Positions 1 through 10,600 are shown, counted from the first letter of the stretch. The stretch: 64,000 nucleotides of DNA from JAAUTG01 sp964458705 (GCA_964458705.1 CAYWKD010000011.1:1-64000); one strand, 5' to 3'. The notes: a model not told the origin generated them from the letters alone. A program made the numbers and translations.

Positions 1-146
1 CTCTCGAAGGTGAAAATTTCTTAACCAGAAATAACCCCTCCTAAGTAGTTACCATTTTTTAAAATTTTGTTAAAGTAGATACAGGATTTTAAAATTTTCG
101 TCATCTAAATCGGATTCAAGGTCAATAAATATAGCTGCTTACTTAC

Positions 147-599
147 CTATGACCAACTATTCTCAACATTGGTTACTTTCTCCAATCGTCGATTGTGTCG
201 CTCTTCACCAGTATATTTTGCGTCGATGTAGTTTCGCACCAATTCTTCTGCTACCGCAATACCCGTAATTCTACCCCCTAGACACATTACATTCATTGCA
301 TCGTGCTCTACGCCTTGTTTAGCAGAATAAGCATCTGTAATTACAGAGGCTCTCGCTCCTTTCACTTTATTAGCTGCAATGGCTGCTCCTACTCCACTGC
401 CACAAATTACAATACCTTTGTTTACTTCATTATCTACCACGCCCCTAGCCAAAGGAATGGCAAAGTCTGGATAATCATCTTTTACGTCATAGGTTAATGC
501 CCCATAATCAACAACCTCATGACCTAAATGATTGATAAACTTTGAGAGGTGTTCTTTTAAAGCGAACCCCCCGTGATCGGCTGCAACTCCTATTTTCAT
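147..599 (-). CDS. rpiB: Ribose-5-phosphate isomerase B
   Basis: Interconverts ribose 5-phosphate and ribulose 5-phosphate in the non-oxidative pentose phosphate pathway, in the cytoplasm. The 150-residue length is normal for the RpiB/LacA family. The N-terminus MKIGVAADHGG is the family's phosphate-binding start. ICGSGVGAAIAANK near residue 65 carries the catalytic cysteine, GVEHDAMNVMCLGGR follows, and HNRRLEKV near the C-terminus supplies phosphate-contacting arginines. It is divergent from zwf, another pentose phosphate gene, across a 238-base interval, which fits shared physiology. The family also contains allose-6-phosphate isomerases, but the neighbour makes RpiB the better reading. 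Confidence 0.95.
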   Translation of the reverse strand: MKIGVAADHGGFALKEHLSKFINHLGHEVVDYGALTYDVKDDYPDFAIPLARGVVDNEVNKGIVICGSGVGAAIAANKVKGARASVITDAYSAKQGVEHDAMNVMCLGGRITGIAVAEELVRNYIDAKYTGEERHNRRLEKVTNVENSWS

Positions 600-709
600 A
601 TTTATTTCAATTTTATAGTCAACAATTGAGTGAGTATATGTTCTTCACAATATCGAAGAAACTAACTAAAATCGTCTGATTTGTCGTGCAAATTATAGTA
701 TAAGAATCT

Positions 710-717
710 AATTTTGA
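710..717 (+). promoter_or_regulatory. Candidate -7 box for zwf
   Basis: TAATTTTG matches the Bacteroidota -7 consensus TAnnTTTG and lies about 120 bases before the zwf start. The nearest upstream TTG (682-684) is 25 bases away, longer than the usual spacing, so only the -7 element is supported. Confidence 0.3.
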
Positions 718-837
718 GCAAAATTGCAGTATTGATTTTGACTAATCATAAAACATAATCTTTATTTGATACGACAAGTCAGGCTTGTTTTGTTTCTTTG
801 AGAGGTAAATGTTTGCTGAAATTATAAAATAAATATT

Positions 838-2355
838 ATGGAACCACTAATCTTAGTCATCTTCGGTGCTTCTGGCGATTTAGCCGAGCGCAAACTAATT
901 CCCGCTGTTTTTGAATTGTTCAAAGGAGGTTTTTTGCCTGACTGCTTTGCAGTGCTTGGGGTGAGTAGATCAAAATTAAGCGATGATGATTTTAGAAAAA
1001 AGGTGTTTCATGAAAGTGAATTTATTGATTTTGACGGAGCAAATGCACAAAATAAGGTGAGATTTGCAAGTAAACTTTTCTACACATCTATTCAAACCAA
1101 AGAAACAGAAGACTACGCAAAAGTCAAAAACAGGCTAGAGGAATTAGACGCTAAATGTGGTACAAATGGCAACTTTATGTTCTACCTTTCTACTCCTCCT
1201 TTTTTGTACGAAATCATTCCTGCCGCTTTGGCAGCACATGGATTGAACAAAGAGGATAGCGGCTGGAGACGCCTAGTGATCGAAAAACCTTTTGGACACG
1301 ATGAGTCTTCTGCTAAAGCATTGAATCAGGAGTTGTTGCAATATTTTGATGAAGAACGCATTTACAGAATAGATCACTATTTGGGTAAAGAAACGGTTCA
1401 AAACCTCTTAGTAACTCGCTTTGCCAACGGAATATTTGAGCCACTTTGGAATAGAAATTATGTTGAAAGAGTGGAGATTACAGCAGCCGAAAGTGTTGGA
1501 GTAAAAGGTCGTGCAGGCTACTACGATCAGTCAGGAGCACTGAAAGATATGGTACAAAACCACTTACTACAAATAGTAGCGCATATCGGTATGGAAGCAC
1601 CTATTACAGCAGACGCCAATGCTATAAGAAGTGAAAAATTGAAATTATTTCAAGCTATACGCCCAATAGAACCTAGTGAAATCAATGATTATGTCATCAG
1701 AGGTCAGTATATAGCCTCTGATATTCAAGGAGAGCAAGTAGAAGGTTACAGAGATCATGAAGATGTTTCTGACGATTCAAAAACAGAAACTTATGTAGCT
1801 TTAAAGTTCTATGTTGACAATTGGCGTTGGGCGGATGTTCCTTTTTATATCCGAACAGGAAAGCATCTGCCAACCAAGGTAACAGAAGTGGTTGTTACCT
1901 TCAAAACACCTCCTCATCCATTATTCAAGCGAGAGTCGGAATTTGATGACCAAAATAATCAACTCATTATGCGTATTCAACCCGATGAGGGCATTGCACT
2001 TCAGTTTGGCATGAAAGTTCCAGGGCAAGGATTCAAGGTCAAAACAGTAGATATGGAGTTTCGGTATTCAGAATTGATAGATGCTGACATTCCAGCCGCT
2101 TATGAACGATTGCTACTAGACTGTATGAAAGGGGACGCAACGCTCTACGCACATGGAGAGTCTGTGGAAGCTGCTTGGCGATTTGTCGATCCTATACTGA
2201 AAGCATGGAAAGAGGATTCTAGTATTCCAGTTTATGGTTATCCTGCTGGCACTTGGGGGCCTGATATTGCTGATAATATGGTTGAAGGCGATGGTGAAAC
2301 GTGGCATAATCCTTACAAAACACTTACTGCAAACATAGATTTTTGTGTGTTGTAA
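838..2355 (+). CDS. zwf: Glucose-6-phosphate 1-dehydrogenase
   Basis: Oxidises glucose 6-phosphate to 6-phosphogluconolactone with NAD(P)+, the entry step of the oxidative pentose phosphate pathway. The 505-residue length is typical. The nucleotide-binding motif GASGDLAERK sits at residues 10-19, and the family signature RIDHYLGKE, with the substrate-binding lysine and catalytic-site histidine, lies near residue 177. The C-terminal half contains the usual dehydrogenase domain, ending in a conserved run around YPAGTWGP. 6-phosphogluconolactonase and 6-phosphogluconate dehydrogenase, often next to zwf in other bacteria, are not in the window. It is divergent from rpiB and convergent with xerD. 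Confidence 0.97.
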   Translation: MEPLILVIFGASGDLAERKLIPAVFELFKGGFLPDCFAVLGVSRSKLSDDDFRKKVFHESEFIDFDGANAQNKVRFASKLFYTSIQTKETEDYAKVKNRLEELDAKCGTNGNFMFYLSTPPFLYEIIPAALAAHGLNKEDSGWRRLVIEKPFGHDESSAKALNQELLQYFDEERIYRIDHYLGKETVQNLLVTRFANGIFEPLWNRNYVERVEITAAESVGVKGRAGYYDQSGALKDMVQNHLLQIVAHIGMEAPITADANAIRSEKLKLFQAIRPIEPSEINDYVIRGQYIASDIQGEQVEGYRDHEDVSDDSKTETYVALKFYVDNWRWADVPFYIRTGKHLPTKVTEVVVTFKTPPHPLFKRESEFDDQNNQLIMRIQPDEGIALQFGMKVPGQGFKVKTVDMEFRYSELIDADIPAAYERLLLDCMKGDATLYAHGESVEAAWRFVDPILKAWKEDSSIPVYGYPAGTWGPDIADNMVEGDGETWHNPYKTLTANIDFCVL

Positions 2356-2410
2356 CTTTGAAATAGTCAGTTCTGCTATCAGACCTACATTTCTAATCAA
2401 AAAAATCTAG

Positions 2411-3328
2411 CTATACTGTTCCATTACTTCTTGGATGAAATTGCAGAATAGTCTCTTTCAAATAATCTTTATCCAAATGAGTATATATTTCAGTGGTTGT
2501 TATGGATTCATGCCCCAGCATATCTTGAATAGCTCTCAAATCAGCACCTCCTTCAATGAGATGCGTAGCAAAGGAATGGCGAAAAGTATGTGGACTTACA
2601 TTTTTTTCAATTTCAGCCTTTTTGGCTGCTTCTTTCACAATCTTAAACACCATTACTCTAGTGAGTTGAGTACCTCTATGATTCAAGAAAAGTGTATCCT
2701 CATATCCCTTTTTTATTTTCTCACATTGTCTTCTAACTCCTTCTATGTAAAGGGAAATATACTTTACAGCTACTTCACCTATTGGCACCATACGCTGCTT
2801 ATCATTCTTTCCTATCACCTTCAAAAAGCCAATATCCAAAAAAACATTAGAGCATTTTAGCCCAATTAATTCACTGACCCTCAATCCACAAGCATAAAGT
2901 GTTTCTAGCATAGCTCTATTCCTCAAGCCATGATCGTTACCAGTATCAATAGTGTCTATAATGGCTTGGACTTCTTCGGTCGATAATACTTCTGGCACCT
3001 TACGTTGTAGTTTGGGGCGTTTTAGAAATGTTGTAGGGTCTTTTTCTATCAAATCTTCGATCAATAAAAACTTATAGAAGGCTCTAACTCCAGATATAAT
3101 GCGAGTCTGTGAATTAGAACCTAAACCAGACGAAGCTACCCATTTAACAAATTGCTCAAGATGCTCCTTATCGACCTCGGTGGGCTTTAGGCTCATTTCC
3201 TTATCTTCAAAATATTGAGCTAGCTTGCGTACATCACGAAGATATGCCTCTACCGTGTTTGCAGAAAATGATCGCTCCAACATCAGATAAGAGCGATAGT
3301 CCTTTAAGTATTTATTCCAGTAATCCAA
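2411..3328 (-). CDS. xerD: Tyrosine recombinase XerD-like
   Basis: Site-specific tyrosine recombinase that, by family, resolves chromosome dimers at dif with a XerC partner. The N-terminal SAM-like DNA-binding domain covers about residues 5-90 and the catalytic domain about 110-295. All catalytic residues are visible: R150 in CGLRVSEL, K174, H247 and R250 in SPHTFRHSFATHL, H273 in LGHES, and nucleophile Y282. The 305-residue length is standard for Xer proteins. There are no att-like repeats, excisionase or mobile genes nearby, so it is read as the housekeeping recombinase rather than an integrase. XerC versus XerD cannot be fully settled by eye; the overall pattern favours XerD. Confidence 0.9.
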   Translation of the reverse strand: MDYWNKYLKDYRSYLMLERSFSANTVEAYLRDVRKLAQYFEDKEMSLKPTEVDKEHLEQFVKWVASSGLGSNSQTRIISGVRAFYKFLLIEDLIEKDPTTFLKRPKLQRKVPEVLSTEEVQAIIDTIDTGNDHGLRNRAMLETLYACGLRVSELIGLKCSNVFLDIGFLKVIGKNDKQRMVPIGEVAVKYISLYIEGVRRQCEKIKKGYEDTLFLNHRGTQLTRVMVFKIVKEAAKKAEIEKNVSPHTFRHSFATHLIEGGADLRAIQDMLGHESITTTEIYTHLDKDYLKETILQFHPRSNGTV

Positions 3329-3642
3329 ATCCTTTGATTTGATAATGTTAAGGAATTAGTTTCGTGGCTTTACATTAAGATAACCTATAATTTACACAAA
3401 GTAAATAGGTTTGAAATAAAAAACAAGGAATATCAACTATTTATGCCAATATTTTTAATGAAAATAGGAATGCAGTAAAGAGTTTTGAGTATTAATTGTT
3501 GCAGATGAACTTATTGACTAGTGCGACTAGACCAAAATAATTGACAGTTATTTTTCAAGCGACTGTTTGATTATGCTCTGCTTATTTGTGTAACTAACTT
3601 CCGTCTGGAACTACTAGTTATCGGCAGGTGTAAATAAAAAAA
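3329..3642. other. Intergenic interval upstream of xerD
   Basis: No coding region is seen in these 314 bases. The one structure found is a small imperfect hairpin at about 3383-3410 (outer arms ACCTA/TAGGT, inner arms TTTAC/GTAAA). No convincing promoter with both boxes was found. Confidence 0.5.
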
Positions 3643-4059
3643 TTAGGAGCTTGGCTTCAAACTAAAGCCATCTCTACGCCGAGTAAGCTCTTGATGAACA
3701 GACTTGCCAACTGTGTTGCAGTGCTTTATGCCTCCAGATTTTTGATATATCTGGAACATACCAAGTATAAAAATAGCAATACTAGCAGGGAATAGATAAG
3801 CAAAGAAAGCCAAGATCATCATTTTGAAATAGGCACCAAATAGACCAACGATCAGCCAAATGGGAGAGAGTGCAGCCAATAGCAGTAATTGATGATATTG
3901 CCGCATCAATTTCTTATATTTAACTTTCCACTTTTTATATAATTCTTCCAAGTAGGTAGTTTCAAAATAGCACAAGTCAAACTGTTCAATGAAGTTGAGT
4001 TCGTCGTTGTGCTCTCGTTCAAGACGTGCCATCAATTGATCTATTCGCTTGTCATTCAT
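3643..4059 (-). CDS. Small membrane protein of unknown function
   Basis: Not recognised. The 138-residue product has a charged, helical N-terminal part (about 1-55), two closely spaced hydrophobic segments at about residues 57-76 and 78-103, and a basic C-terminal tail containing TRRRDGF. It is probably an inner-membrane hairpin protein with both ends on the same side, judging from the hydrophobicity pattern. It lies 59 bases downstream of the FkbM-type methyltransferase gene on the same strand and may be co-transcribed with it. No enzymatic motif is visible. Confidence 0.7.
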   Translation of the reverse strand: MNDKRIDQLMARLEREHNDELNFIEQFDLCYFETTYLEELYKKWKVKYKKLMRQYHQLLLLAALSPIWLIVGLFGAYFKMMILAFFAYLFPASIAIFILGMFQIYQKSGGIKHCNTVGKSVHQELTRRRDGFSLKPSS

Positions 4060-4118
4060 AAACTGGGTAAGTCAAACTAATAATAATTCTAAAATAGAAC
4101 GCAGACTTTTGCCATCAG

Positions 4119-5027
4119 TTACACTTTTTGCAATACAAAGTTATCAGAAACTAAATTTTGCTGAGTTAAATAATCTACTGGTTGAGTGAGCAATAGTGTA
4201 CTACCGCTTTTTTGAATAGCAAAAAGTTCATATCCAAATGATTGCATCCAATGAAGAGCCTCTTGATGTAAGGCGAGATTAGTCAAAGAAAACTCCATGA
4301 GTAGCGTAGGACTTGCATAAGTAAGATGATGTCGCATTCCTTGCAAGGCTTTGATTTCGGCACCTTCAATATCTAATTTGATAATATCTGGACTCACTTG
4401 TTCAGCATGACAGAAGTGATCTAATGTTGTTGCTTCTACTTTAACTTCGTTAGGTGGGTTTTGTTGATACCATTTCGCTGATTTAAACTGCGAAGTATCT
4501 AGTGTATTATACTCTGAATAAAGTGTAGGAAATTCATAGAAAGCAATCAAACCTTGGTGATTACTGACTGCTTTATTGTAAATTGAAATGCGTTCATTAG
4601 TAGCTATATTTTTACTTAATATCTCGAATGTACAAGGAGAAGCTTCAAAGGCAAAAACATAACCAGTTCCTTGCAGTAAATAACTGGCTAGCAAAGAAAA
4701 GTACCCAAAATGCGCTCCAACATCTACATATATTTTATTCGGCAGTACATTTAATATCATCCATTTTGCTAAACGAATTTCAGAGTCATGCGATTTAGCT
4801 CCAAGCAAGTATAAATCCATTCCTGCGGGCAGCAAAACTTCCATACGAGTATCAAAAAAAGTTGTAGCAACCTGATGGCTTCCTTTGTGAGTAATCGGAT
4901 AGACTATCTCTTTCCAAAATATACCCTTAGCGTATCGAATTGGAGCATTGACTAAGCGTTCAAGTTTCACGCTTTTAGCAAGTTGATCTATTTTATCTAG
5001 CTTCTGGAGAAGTGCTGAATTAGTCAT
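4119..5027 (-). CDS. FkbM family methyltransferase
   Basis: Predicted SAM-dependent methyltransferase of the FkbM family, whose members O-methylate sugars, polyketides or glycans. The SAM-binding motif I is VDVGAHFGYFS at residues 101-111, followed by an acidic residue in AFEASP that would bind the ribose hydroxyls. DIIKLDIEGAEIKALQGM later in the protein is the diagnostic FkbM signature. The first 90 residues are a family-variable N-terminal extension. No glycosyltransferase cluster surrounds it, so the substrate is unknown. It has one of the two best promoters in the window, giving a short leader. Confidence 0.88.
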   Translation of the reverse strand: MTNSALLQKLDKIDQLAKSVKLERLVNAPIRYAKGIFWKEIVYPITHKGSHQVATTFFDTRMEVLLPAGMDLYLLGAKSHDSEIRLAKWMILNVLPNKIYVDVGAHFGYFSLLASYLLQGTGYVFAFEASPCTFEILSKNIATNERISIYNKAVSNHQGLIAFYEFPTLYSEYNTLDTSQFKSAKWYQQNPPNEVKVEATTLDHFCHAEQVSPDIIKLDIEGAEIKALQGMRHHLTYASPTLLMEFSLTNLALHQEALHWMQSFGYELFAIQKSGSTLLLTQPVDYLTQQNLVSDNFVLQKV

Positions 5028-5055
5028 TTAGCCTGTTTTCTTTGAATAACATAAG

Positions 5056-5083
5056 CAAATGTAAGGCATTGGATAGTAGTCAA
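5056..5083 (-). promoter_or_regulatory. Bacteroidota-type promoter of the FkbM methyltransferase gene
   Basis: On the minus strand TTG, 17 bases, then TACATTTG fits the TTG-N17-23-TAnnTTTG form of Bacteroidota sigma-ABfr promoters. Transcription would start near 5049, about 20 bases before the ATG at 5027. Confidence 0.6.
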
Positions 5084-5177
5084 GAAATATATATTCAATA
5101 ATCATATCAATTGTGGCGAGGAGCATGAATATTGACGCTAGCTATTTATTACAAACTAGCAGTATTAGCTATGTCAA

Positions 5178-7532
5178 TTATTTACCTAACACTTCAAATT
5201 CTTGGACTAAACGATTGCCCTTTTCGTCTATTAATGTAAGCAAATGCTTTCCAACAGAAGGATGAAGGGCTAATTCATGAAAATGTTGAGTCGTACCAAT
5301 ATATTCCTCATCTAAATGCCAATAAACAGAAGTCGTAGGATCGCGATGAGCAGCAGAAAAAATAATTCGGCTTCGCTCACCATTTAAATCAACTGGGACA
5401 TAGATTTTAGTAAAAGATTTGGGGTAAATTAATTGCATGGGCTTATCGCTCAGATTATTTGAACAACTAGGAGAAAAAGGTGGTGCAATAGCATAACTTG
5501 GATTTTTAGCTTTAAAATAATGCTCTTCTACTGGGGGCAAAACAAACCAGCTTTTGTGTTGGATCGTGCTAGTCGCCACACAATTACTATTGACTTGCCA
5601 CTGCTCTGTTTGGTCTAAATGCAGTAATTGATGATAAGGACAGCTTCCAAGATTAGAAACCGATTTTGGCAACCAAACTGTATCCTGTTCACAAATTGGA
5701 AGTGGATGATAACCACTTTGTTTGCAAATAGGTATTTGTTTCATTTCATCATAAGGTGGATTAAACCAATGGGTTGCTGCTGGCAATTGATTAAATATGT
5801 CAAACAAAATAGGAGCTGCTGCTTGCACTCCAACTAAGCCTGAACGCCCTTCGCCATCAGCATTTCCCACCCAAACTCCTACCGCATAGCGAGCATCTAC
5901 GCCTACTGCCCAAGCGTCGCGAAAACCAAAACTTGTACCCGTCTTCCATGCTATTCTTCTACTAGAATTAAACTGTTGCCACTCTCCTTCTGAAGTAGGT
6001 CGTTCCACTTCTTGCATAGCATCAAAAGTAAACCAAATCGTGCTGGCTTTGAAATGAGTGGGTCGAATAGTAAGTTGATTATCAGAAGTAGCTTTTCCTT
6101 GCTTTAAGTAATGTAGATCTCGAAAGTCATCTTTTCGATACTGCCCATTTTGCGCTGAAAAATGTAGTAAAGTTCTAGCCATACTGGCATAAGTACTCGT
6201 AATATCTTTCAAAGTGGTTTCTGCACCACCAAGCACTAGCGGTAGTCCATAATGGCTAGGTGGTTGATTAATACTAGAAAAACCCAATTTTTGTAATTGA
6301 TAATGAAACTTCTCTAGTCCGTATCTTTGTAGTAGAATAACTATTGGAATATTTAAGGAACGTACCAATGCGCGCTTGGCAGTTACAACACCATCATAGT
6401 TTTCGCTGAAGTTTTCAGGACGGTATCCCCGCATTTGAGTTGGAATATCAGGGATGAGGCTTTGTGGTGCGATCCTCCCTTCGTCTAGCATTGCTGCATA
6501 AAGTAATGGTTTTAGAATGCTCCCTGTGCTTCTAGGTGCGGGAATAATATCTACCATTTCGCCATGTTCCTTTCCAGCTCCGATCACATTGCCCACATAA
6601 GCCAGTATTTCTCCTGTTTCTACGTCTGCCACCAGCGTAGCAGCATTGTGAATATAGTTATTACTTAATTGCTTTTGATGCTGCGTCAAAATATGATTGA
6701 CTCTTGTTTGCATATTGGCATCCAAAGTGGATTGAAAGCGAGCTTGCCCTTTATACTTTTGATCCTGTACCACCCGATCCAGAAGGTGTGGCGCAATTTG
6801 AGGAAGCGGTAGCGGTTGATCTGGAAGAGGCTCTTCTAATGCTAAAGTGTAAGTGATGGAATCTATCTGTTCAGCTTTGAGTAAAAGTCGAAGCAGTCGG
6901 TTTCGCTTTTGCAGTAAGGCTGCTCGATTACGTCCAGGGTGTATCAAGCCAGGTGCGTTGGGCAATACCGCCAAAGTAGCTGCTTCTGACCAAGATAAAA
7001 GTTCAGGTTTTTTTCCAAAATATCGCCAAGAAGCTGCTTCCAGTCCTACTACATTTCCTCCAAATGGGGCATTAGAAGCATAATACTGCAAAATAGTGGC
7101 TTTAGAATACTTTAGTTCAAGCCGAGTAGCTAAGATGATTTCCACAAGTTTATTCCATAAATTTCTCGATGGGTTATCTTTTGCCATCCTAATCACTTGC
7201 ATTGTAATTGTACTACCACCACTAACAGTCCGCCCCTCCTTTACGTTCTGGTAAAAAGCTCTCAGCAGCCCCCTAAAGCTGACCCCTAAATGTTTAGAAA
7301 ACCGCCTATCTTCAAACGCTATAATAGCTTCCTCAAATTTTTTAGGAATGGTGTCCTGAAGAGGAAATCGCCATTGACCGTCTTCTGCAATTCTCGCTCC
7401 TAGTAGTTGTCCATTGCGATCCTCCAACACGACACTCAGGGGCTCATCGAATAGTGGTTGAGGCAATGCTAGTGTGTACCAAATAGCAAAAGACAAAATA
7501 GTGAACCACCACCATTTACGTTGAGTATTCAA
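5178..7532 (-). CDS. pbpC: Penicillin-binding protein 1C
   Basis: Bifunctional class A peptidoglycan synthase of the PbpC type, anchored in the inner membrane by one N-terminal segment (about residues 7-23). The glycosyltransferase domain carries the catalytic-motif run EDRRFSKHLG at 74-83 and GGSTITMQ at 105-112. The transpeptidase domain has the active-site SILK at 338-341 and KTGTS near residue 530. The C-terminal part (about 590-784) matches the extra domain that distinguishes PbpC from PBP1a/1b. The 784-residue length is typical. In many bacteria pbpC sits beside an alpha-2-macroglobulin-like yfhM gene; the upstream neighbour here is instead a divergent T9SS surface protein. Confidence 0.95.
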   Translation of the reverse strand: MNTQRKWWWFTILSFAIWYTLALPQPLFDEPLSVVLEDRNGQLLGARIAEDGQWRFPLQDTIPKKFEEAIIAFEDRRFSKHLGVSFRGLLRAFYQNVKEGRTVSGGSTITMQVIRMAKDNPSRNLWNKLVEIILATRLELKYSKATILQYYASNAPFGGNVVGLEAASWRYFGKKPELLSWSEAATLAVLPNAPGLIHPGRNRAALLQKRNRLLRLLLKAEQIDSITYTLALEEPLPDQPLPLPQIAPHLLDRVVQDQKYKGQARFQSTLDANMQTRVNHILTQHQKQLSNNYIHNAATLVADVETGEILAYVGNVIGAGKEHGEMVDIIPAPRSTGSILKPLLYAAMLDEGRIAPQSLIPDIPTQMRGYRPENFSENYDGVVTAKRALVRSLNIPIVILLQRYGLEKFHYQLQKLGFSSINQPPSHYGLPLVLGGAETTLKDITSTYASMARTLLHFSAQNGQYRKDDFRDLHYLKQGKATSDNQLTIRPTHFKASTIWFTFDAMQEVERPTSEGEWQQFNSSRRIAWKTGTSFGFRDAWAVGVDARYAVGVWVGNADGEGRSGLVGVQAAAPILFDIFNQLPAATHWFNPPYDEMKQIPICKQSGYHPLPICEQDTVWLPKSVSNLGSCPYHQLLHLDQTEQWQVNSNCVATSTIQHKSWFVLPPVEEHYFKAKNPSYAIAPPFSPSCSNNLSDKPMQLIYPKSFTKIYVPVDLNGERSRIIFSAAHRDPTTSVYWHLDEEYIGTTQHFHELALHPSVGKHLLTLIDEKGNRLVQEFEVLGK

Positions 7533-7576
7533 CCATTTAATTATTCGGACTAGTTTTTTATCGTCTTTGATAATCT

Positions 7577-7584
7577 TAATTTTG
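7577..7584 (+). promoter_or_regulatory. Candidate -7 box for the PKD-domain protein
   Basis: TAATTTTG matches TAnnTTTG about 57 bases before the ATG at 7641. No TTG lies at the expected upstream distance, so this is a -7 match only. Confidence 0.35.
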
Positions 7585-7640
7585 TTGTAACGTTAAATTG
7601 AATGTTCTGAATTCACATTTCTTTATTTAATCAATCAACC

Positions 7641-10600
7641 ATGAACTTGAAGTTTACTGCTATTTTTTCCATCTTTCTTTTAACCATCCTAACGAAAAGT
7701 TTAGCTCAAGATATATCTGCTATCATTAATACTTACCACAGTGTTTCTGACATTGACTACTGCCGAAATGTGGTCATCGCTTCTAGCAATGATCTTGAAA
7801 TAGGCACTGACATCATTATTGTCCAAATACAGGGAGCTAATGTGGAAGCACGTAATACTTCTGAATTTGGAACAGTAACAGATTTAGGTTCAACAGGGCT
7901 TTATGAAAAGGCTACCATAAAATCTATTAACCAAGATAGTATTTTTTTGGAAAATAGCTTACTCAATACTTATGACTTAGAACAGCAAGTGCAGATTATC
8001 TCTTATCCCAAATACGAAAATGCAATCGTCACAGATGTATTAAAAGCTAAAAATTGGGATGGAATAACTGGAGGCATTTTAGCCTTTCAAGTGAGTAATA
8101 CATTGACTCTAAATGCACCAATTGATGTTACAGGGCAAGGATTTAGAGGTGGAAGCAACCCAGCTCCACAAGGTAATTGCACGGGAGGTCTTAATAATGC
8201 AGGTCGCTATGCTTATGCTTTGGGGGATTGGCGAGGTGCGCCTAAAGGCGAAGGCATCGCAGTGAGTATTGGCGGGAGCGAAGGCGGAAGAGGCGCAATT
8301 GCCAATGGCGGAGGTGGTGGCAATGATCATAATTCTGGTGGTGGTGGTGGTGCAAATATCACATCAGGTGGTACAGGAGGAGAGCGATTTACAGGTTTTC
8401 TGAGTTTAGCTTGTAGAGGCAACAATCCCGGATTAGGAGGCAATGGAATTGGTAGTCAAGCAAACAGGGTATTCCTCGGTGGTGGTGGTGGTGCTGGACA
8501 TACTAATAATGCCACAGCGAATACTTCTAATGGCGGCAACGGTGGCGGTATCATTATTATTGAGGCTAACAATATTGTTGGAAATAACCAAGCGATTATT
8601 GCTAATGGTAGCTCTGCAAATGATGTAAATGGTGATGGAGCAAGTGGTGGTGGTGCAGGTGGCAGTATAATTTTATTGAGTGAAACAATTTCAGGCGACT
8701 TTATTGTAGAGGCAATTGGTGGCAATGGGGGTAATGCGGATAATAACAATAACGACGACTGCTTCGGTCCAGGTGGCGGTGGTGCGGGTGGACATTTACA
8801 AACCAATCTCGCTAATCTTGACACTAATTTATTAGGTGGAACATCAGGACTTACTATTAATAGTTCCAGCAATTGCAATGGTGGCAACAACAATGCACAG
8901 GATGGCAGCACTGGAGTCAGTCAAACCATCTCTACAATACCGCAAAGCGATGAGCCTGTGGTCGAACCAGCCATTATTAATCAGCCAGTTACGCTAGATG
9001 CTTGCCTAAATCAAGACATTGAAATGGTCGTAGAAACAAAGGGAGTTGGGCTGATTTTCCAATGGCAGATAGATCGAGGCAATGGTTCAGGCTTTGAAAA
9101 TTTAGTGGATGGCATTAATTATAATGGAGCTGCAACAAATAAGCTAACTATTATAGATGCTGCACCCAATATGAGTAATGACCAATTTCAGCTTATCATT
9201 TCAACAGAGTGCTTAGGCAGTGTTGTATCCGAACCGATTTCACTTAATTTTCAGGGAAGTGCGCCCATTCCAAACTTTGAATACGAAATACAAACAGATG
9301 GAACGGTCATTTTTAATAATACTTCTGAGCTAGGTGAAACTTTTATTTGGGATTTTGGAGATGGTATTATGAGCAATATGGAAAACACTGCTCACACTTA
9401 TCCATTTGAAGGGGAATACGAAGTAAAACTAACAGTATCCAATGATTGTGGTGTAGAAAGCATAACAAAAATCATCAATATAGTTTTTGCTCCGCAAGCT
9501 GAATTTAACGTAGCAAACACTTCAGGTTGTGCGCCCTTAACAGTTGAATTTAACAACCAATCTACAGAAAATGTAACCGCCTATGAATGGATATTTGAAG
9601 GTGGTGAACCCGCTACTTCGACAGCAGTTAGCCCTTCTGTTGTCTATAATCAAAATGGTCTATTTGACGTTACGCTTATCGTAATTAATGAAGTGGGAAC
9701 GGACACCCTCTATCGAGAAGATTTTCTTAACATCACTGGCAAACCTAGTGCAGGATACATTTTTCAAACAGATGGACTAGAAGTGGCTTTCACCAACACA
9801 TCAGTTGGTAATAACAGTTATACTTGGAATTTTGGAGATGGTAGCACCAATTCTAGCGAAGGGAATCCCATTCATACTTTTCCGACAGTCGGTGTTTATG
9901 AGGTTACTTTAACCGCAACAAATGATTGTGGAGAAAATAGTATCATTAAACAAGTTGCTGTTGGTGCAGCACCACTCGCTGTGTTTTCTGTGGATAATAA
10001 TACAGGGTGTGCACCTGTTACCGTTCAGTTTGCTGATAAATCGCAAGGTCGAGTAGATAGCTGGCAGTGGGAATTTCCAGGTGGACAACCCGAGACTTCT
10101 ATGGAAGAAAATCCAACGGTTCGCTACACAGAAGCCGGAATCTACGATGTTATTCTTTTTGTAACCAATGAAGTAGGACAAGATAGTATTAAACAAGTAG
10201 GTTATATTCAAGTAGATGTTGCGCCTTTGCCCGAATTTGAATTTGAAATAGTGGAAGATACTGTATTTTTCAAGAATCTGTCAGAAGATGCTGATTTATA
10301 CGGTTGGGGCTTTGGGGATGGTAGCTTCTCTACAGAAGAAAATCCTTTTCATGTATATCAAACTGGAGGAATTTATTACGTTACGCTAAATACTTACAAC
10401 GATTTTTGTGGGGCAGCTATCACAATTCCTGTCAATGTTGTAATTTCAAAAATAACTCAAGTGAATGCAACAACATCTGTTTCACTTTTTCCCAATCCGA
10501 TTAATGAAACTTTGAATATTGATTTACAAACCACTTCTAATCAAAATTCGTCGTTGCGTATTTATAGCCTGAGTGGTCAACTCATTACTACTCAAAAAGT

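Noticed and set aside
1..44. Possible C-terminal tail of a plus-strand gene entering from outside (frame reading LEGENFLTRNNPS before a stop)
   Set aside because: Only about 14 codons are visible, with no recognisable motif; other frames also close quickly, so it cannot be supported.
2411..3328. XerD as an integrase of a mobile element
   Set aside because: No att repeats, tRNA junction, transposase, phage or conjugation genes occur nearby; the standard Xer length favours the housekeeping role.
3383..3410. Small imperfect hairpin upstream of xerD, considered as a dif-like site
   Set aside because: The sequence lacks the XerC/XerD arm organisation with a 6-base centre, and arms of 5 bases are common by chance in AT-rich DNA.
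8456..8911. Minus-strand open frame of 151 codons rich in proline
   Set aside because: It is the antisense shadow of the glycine-rich (GGN) repeats of the T9SS protein; proline-rich composition is the expected by-product.
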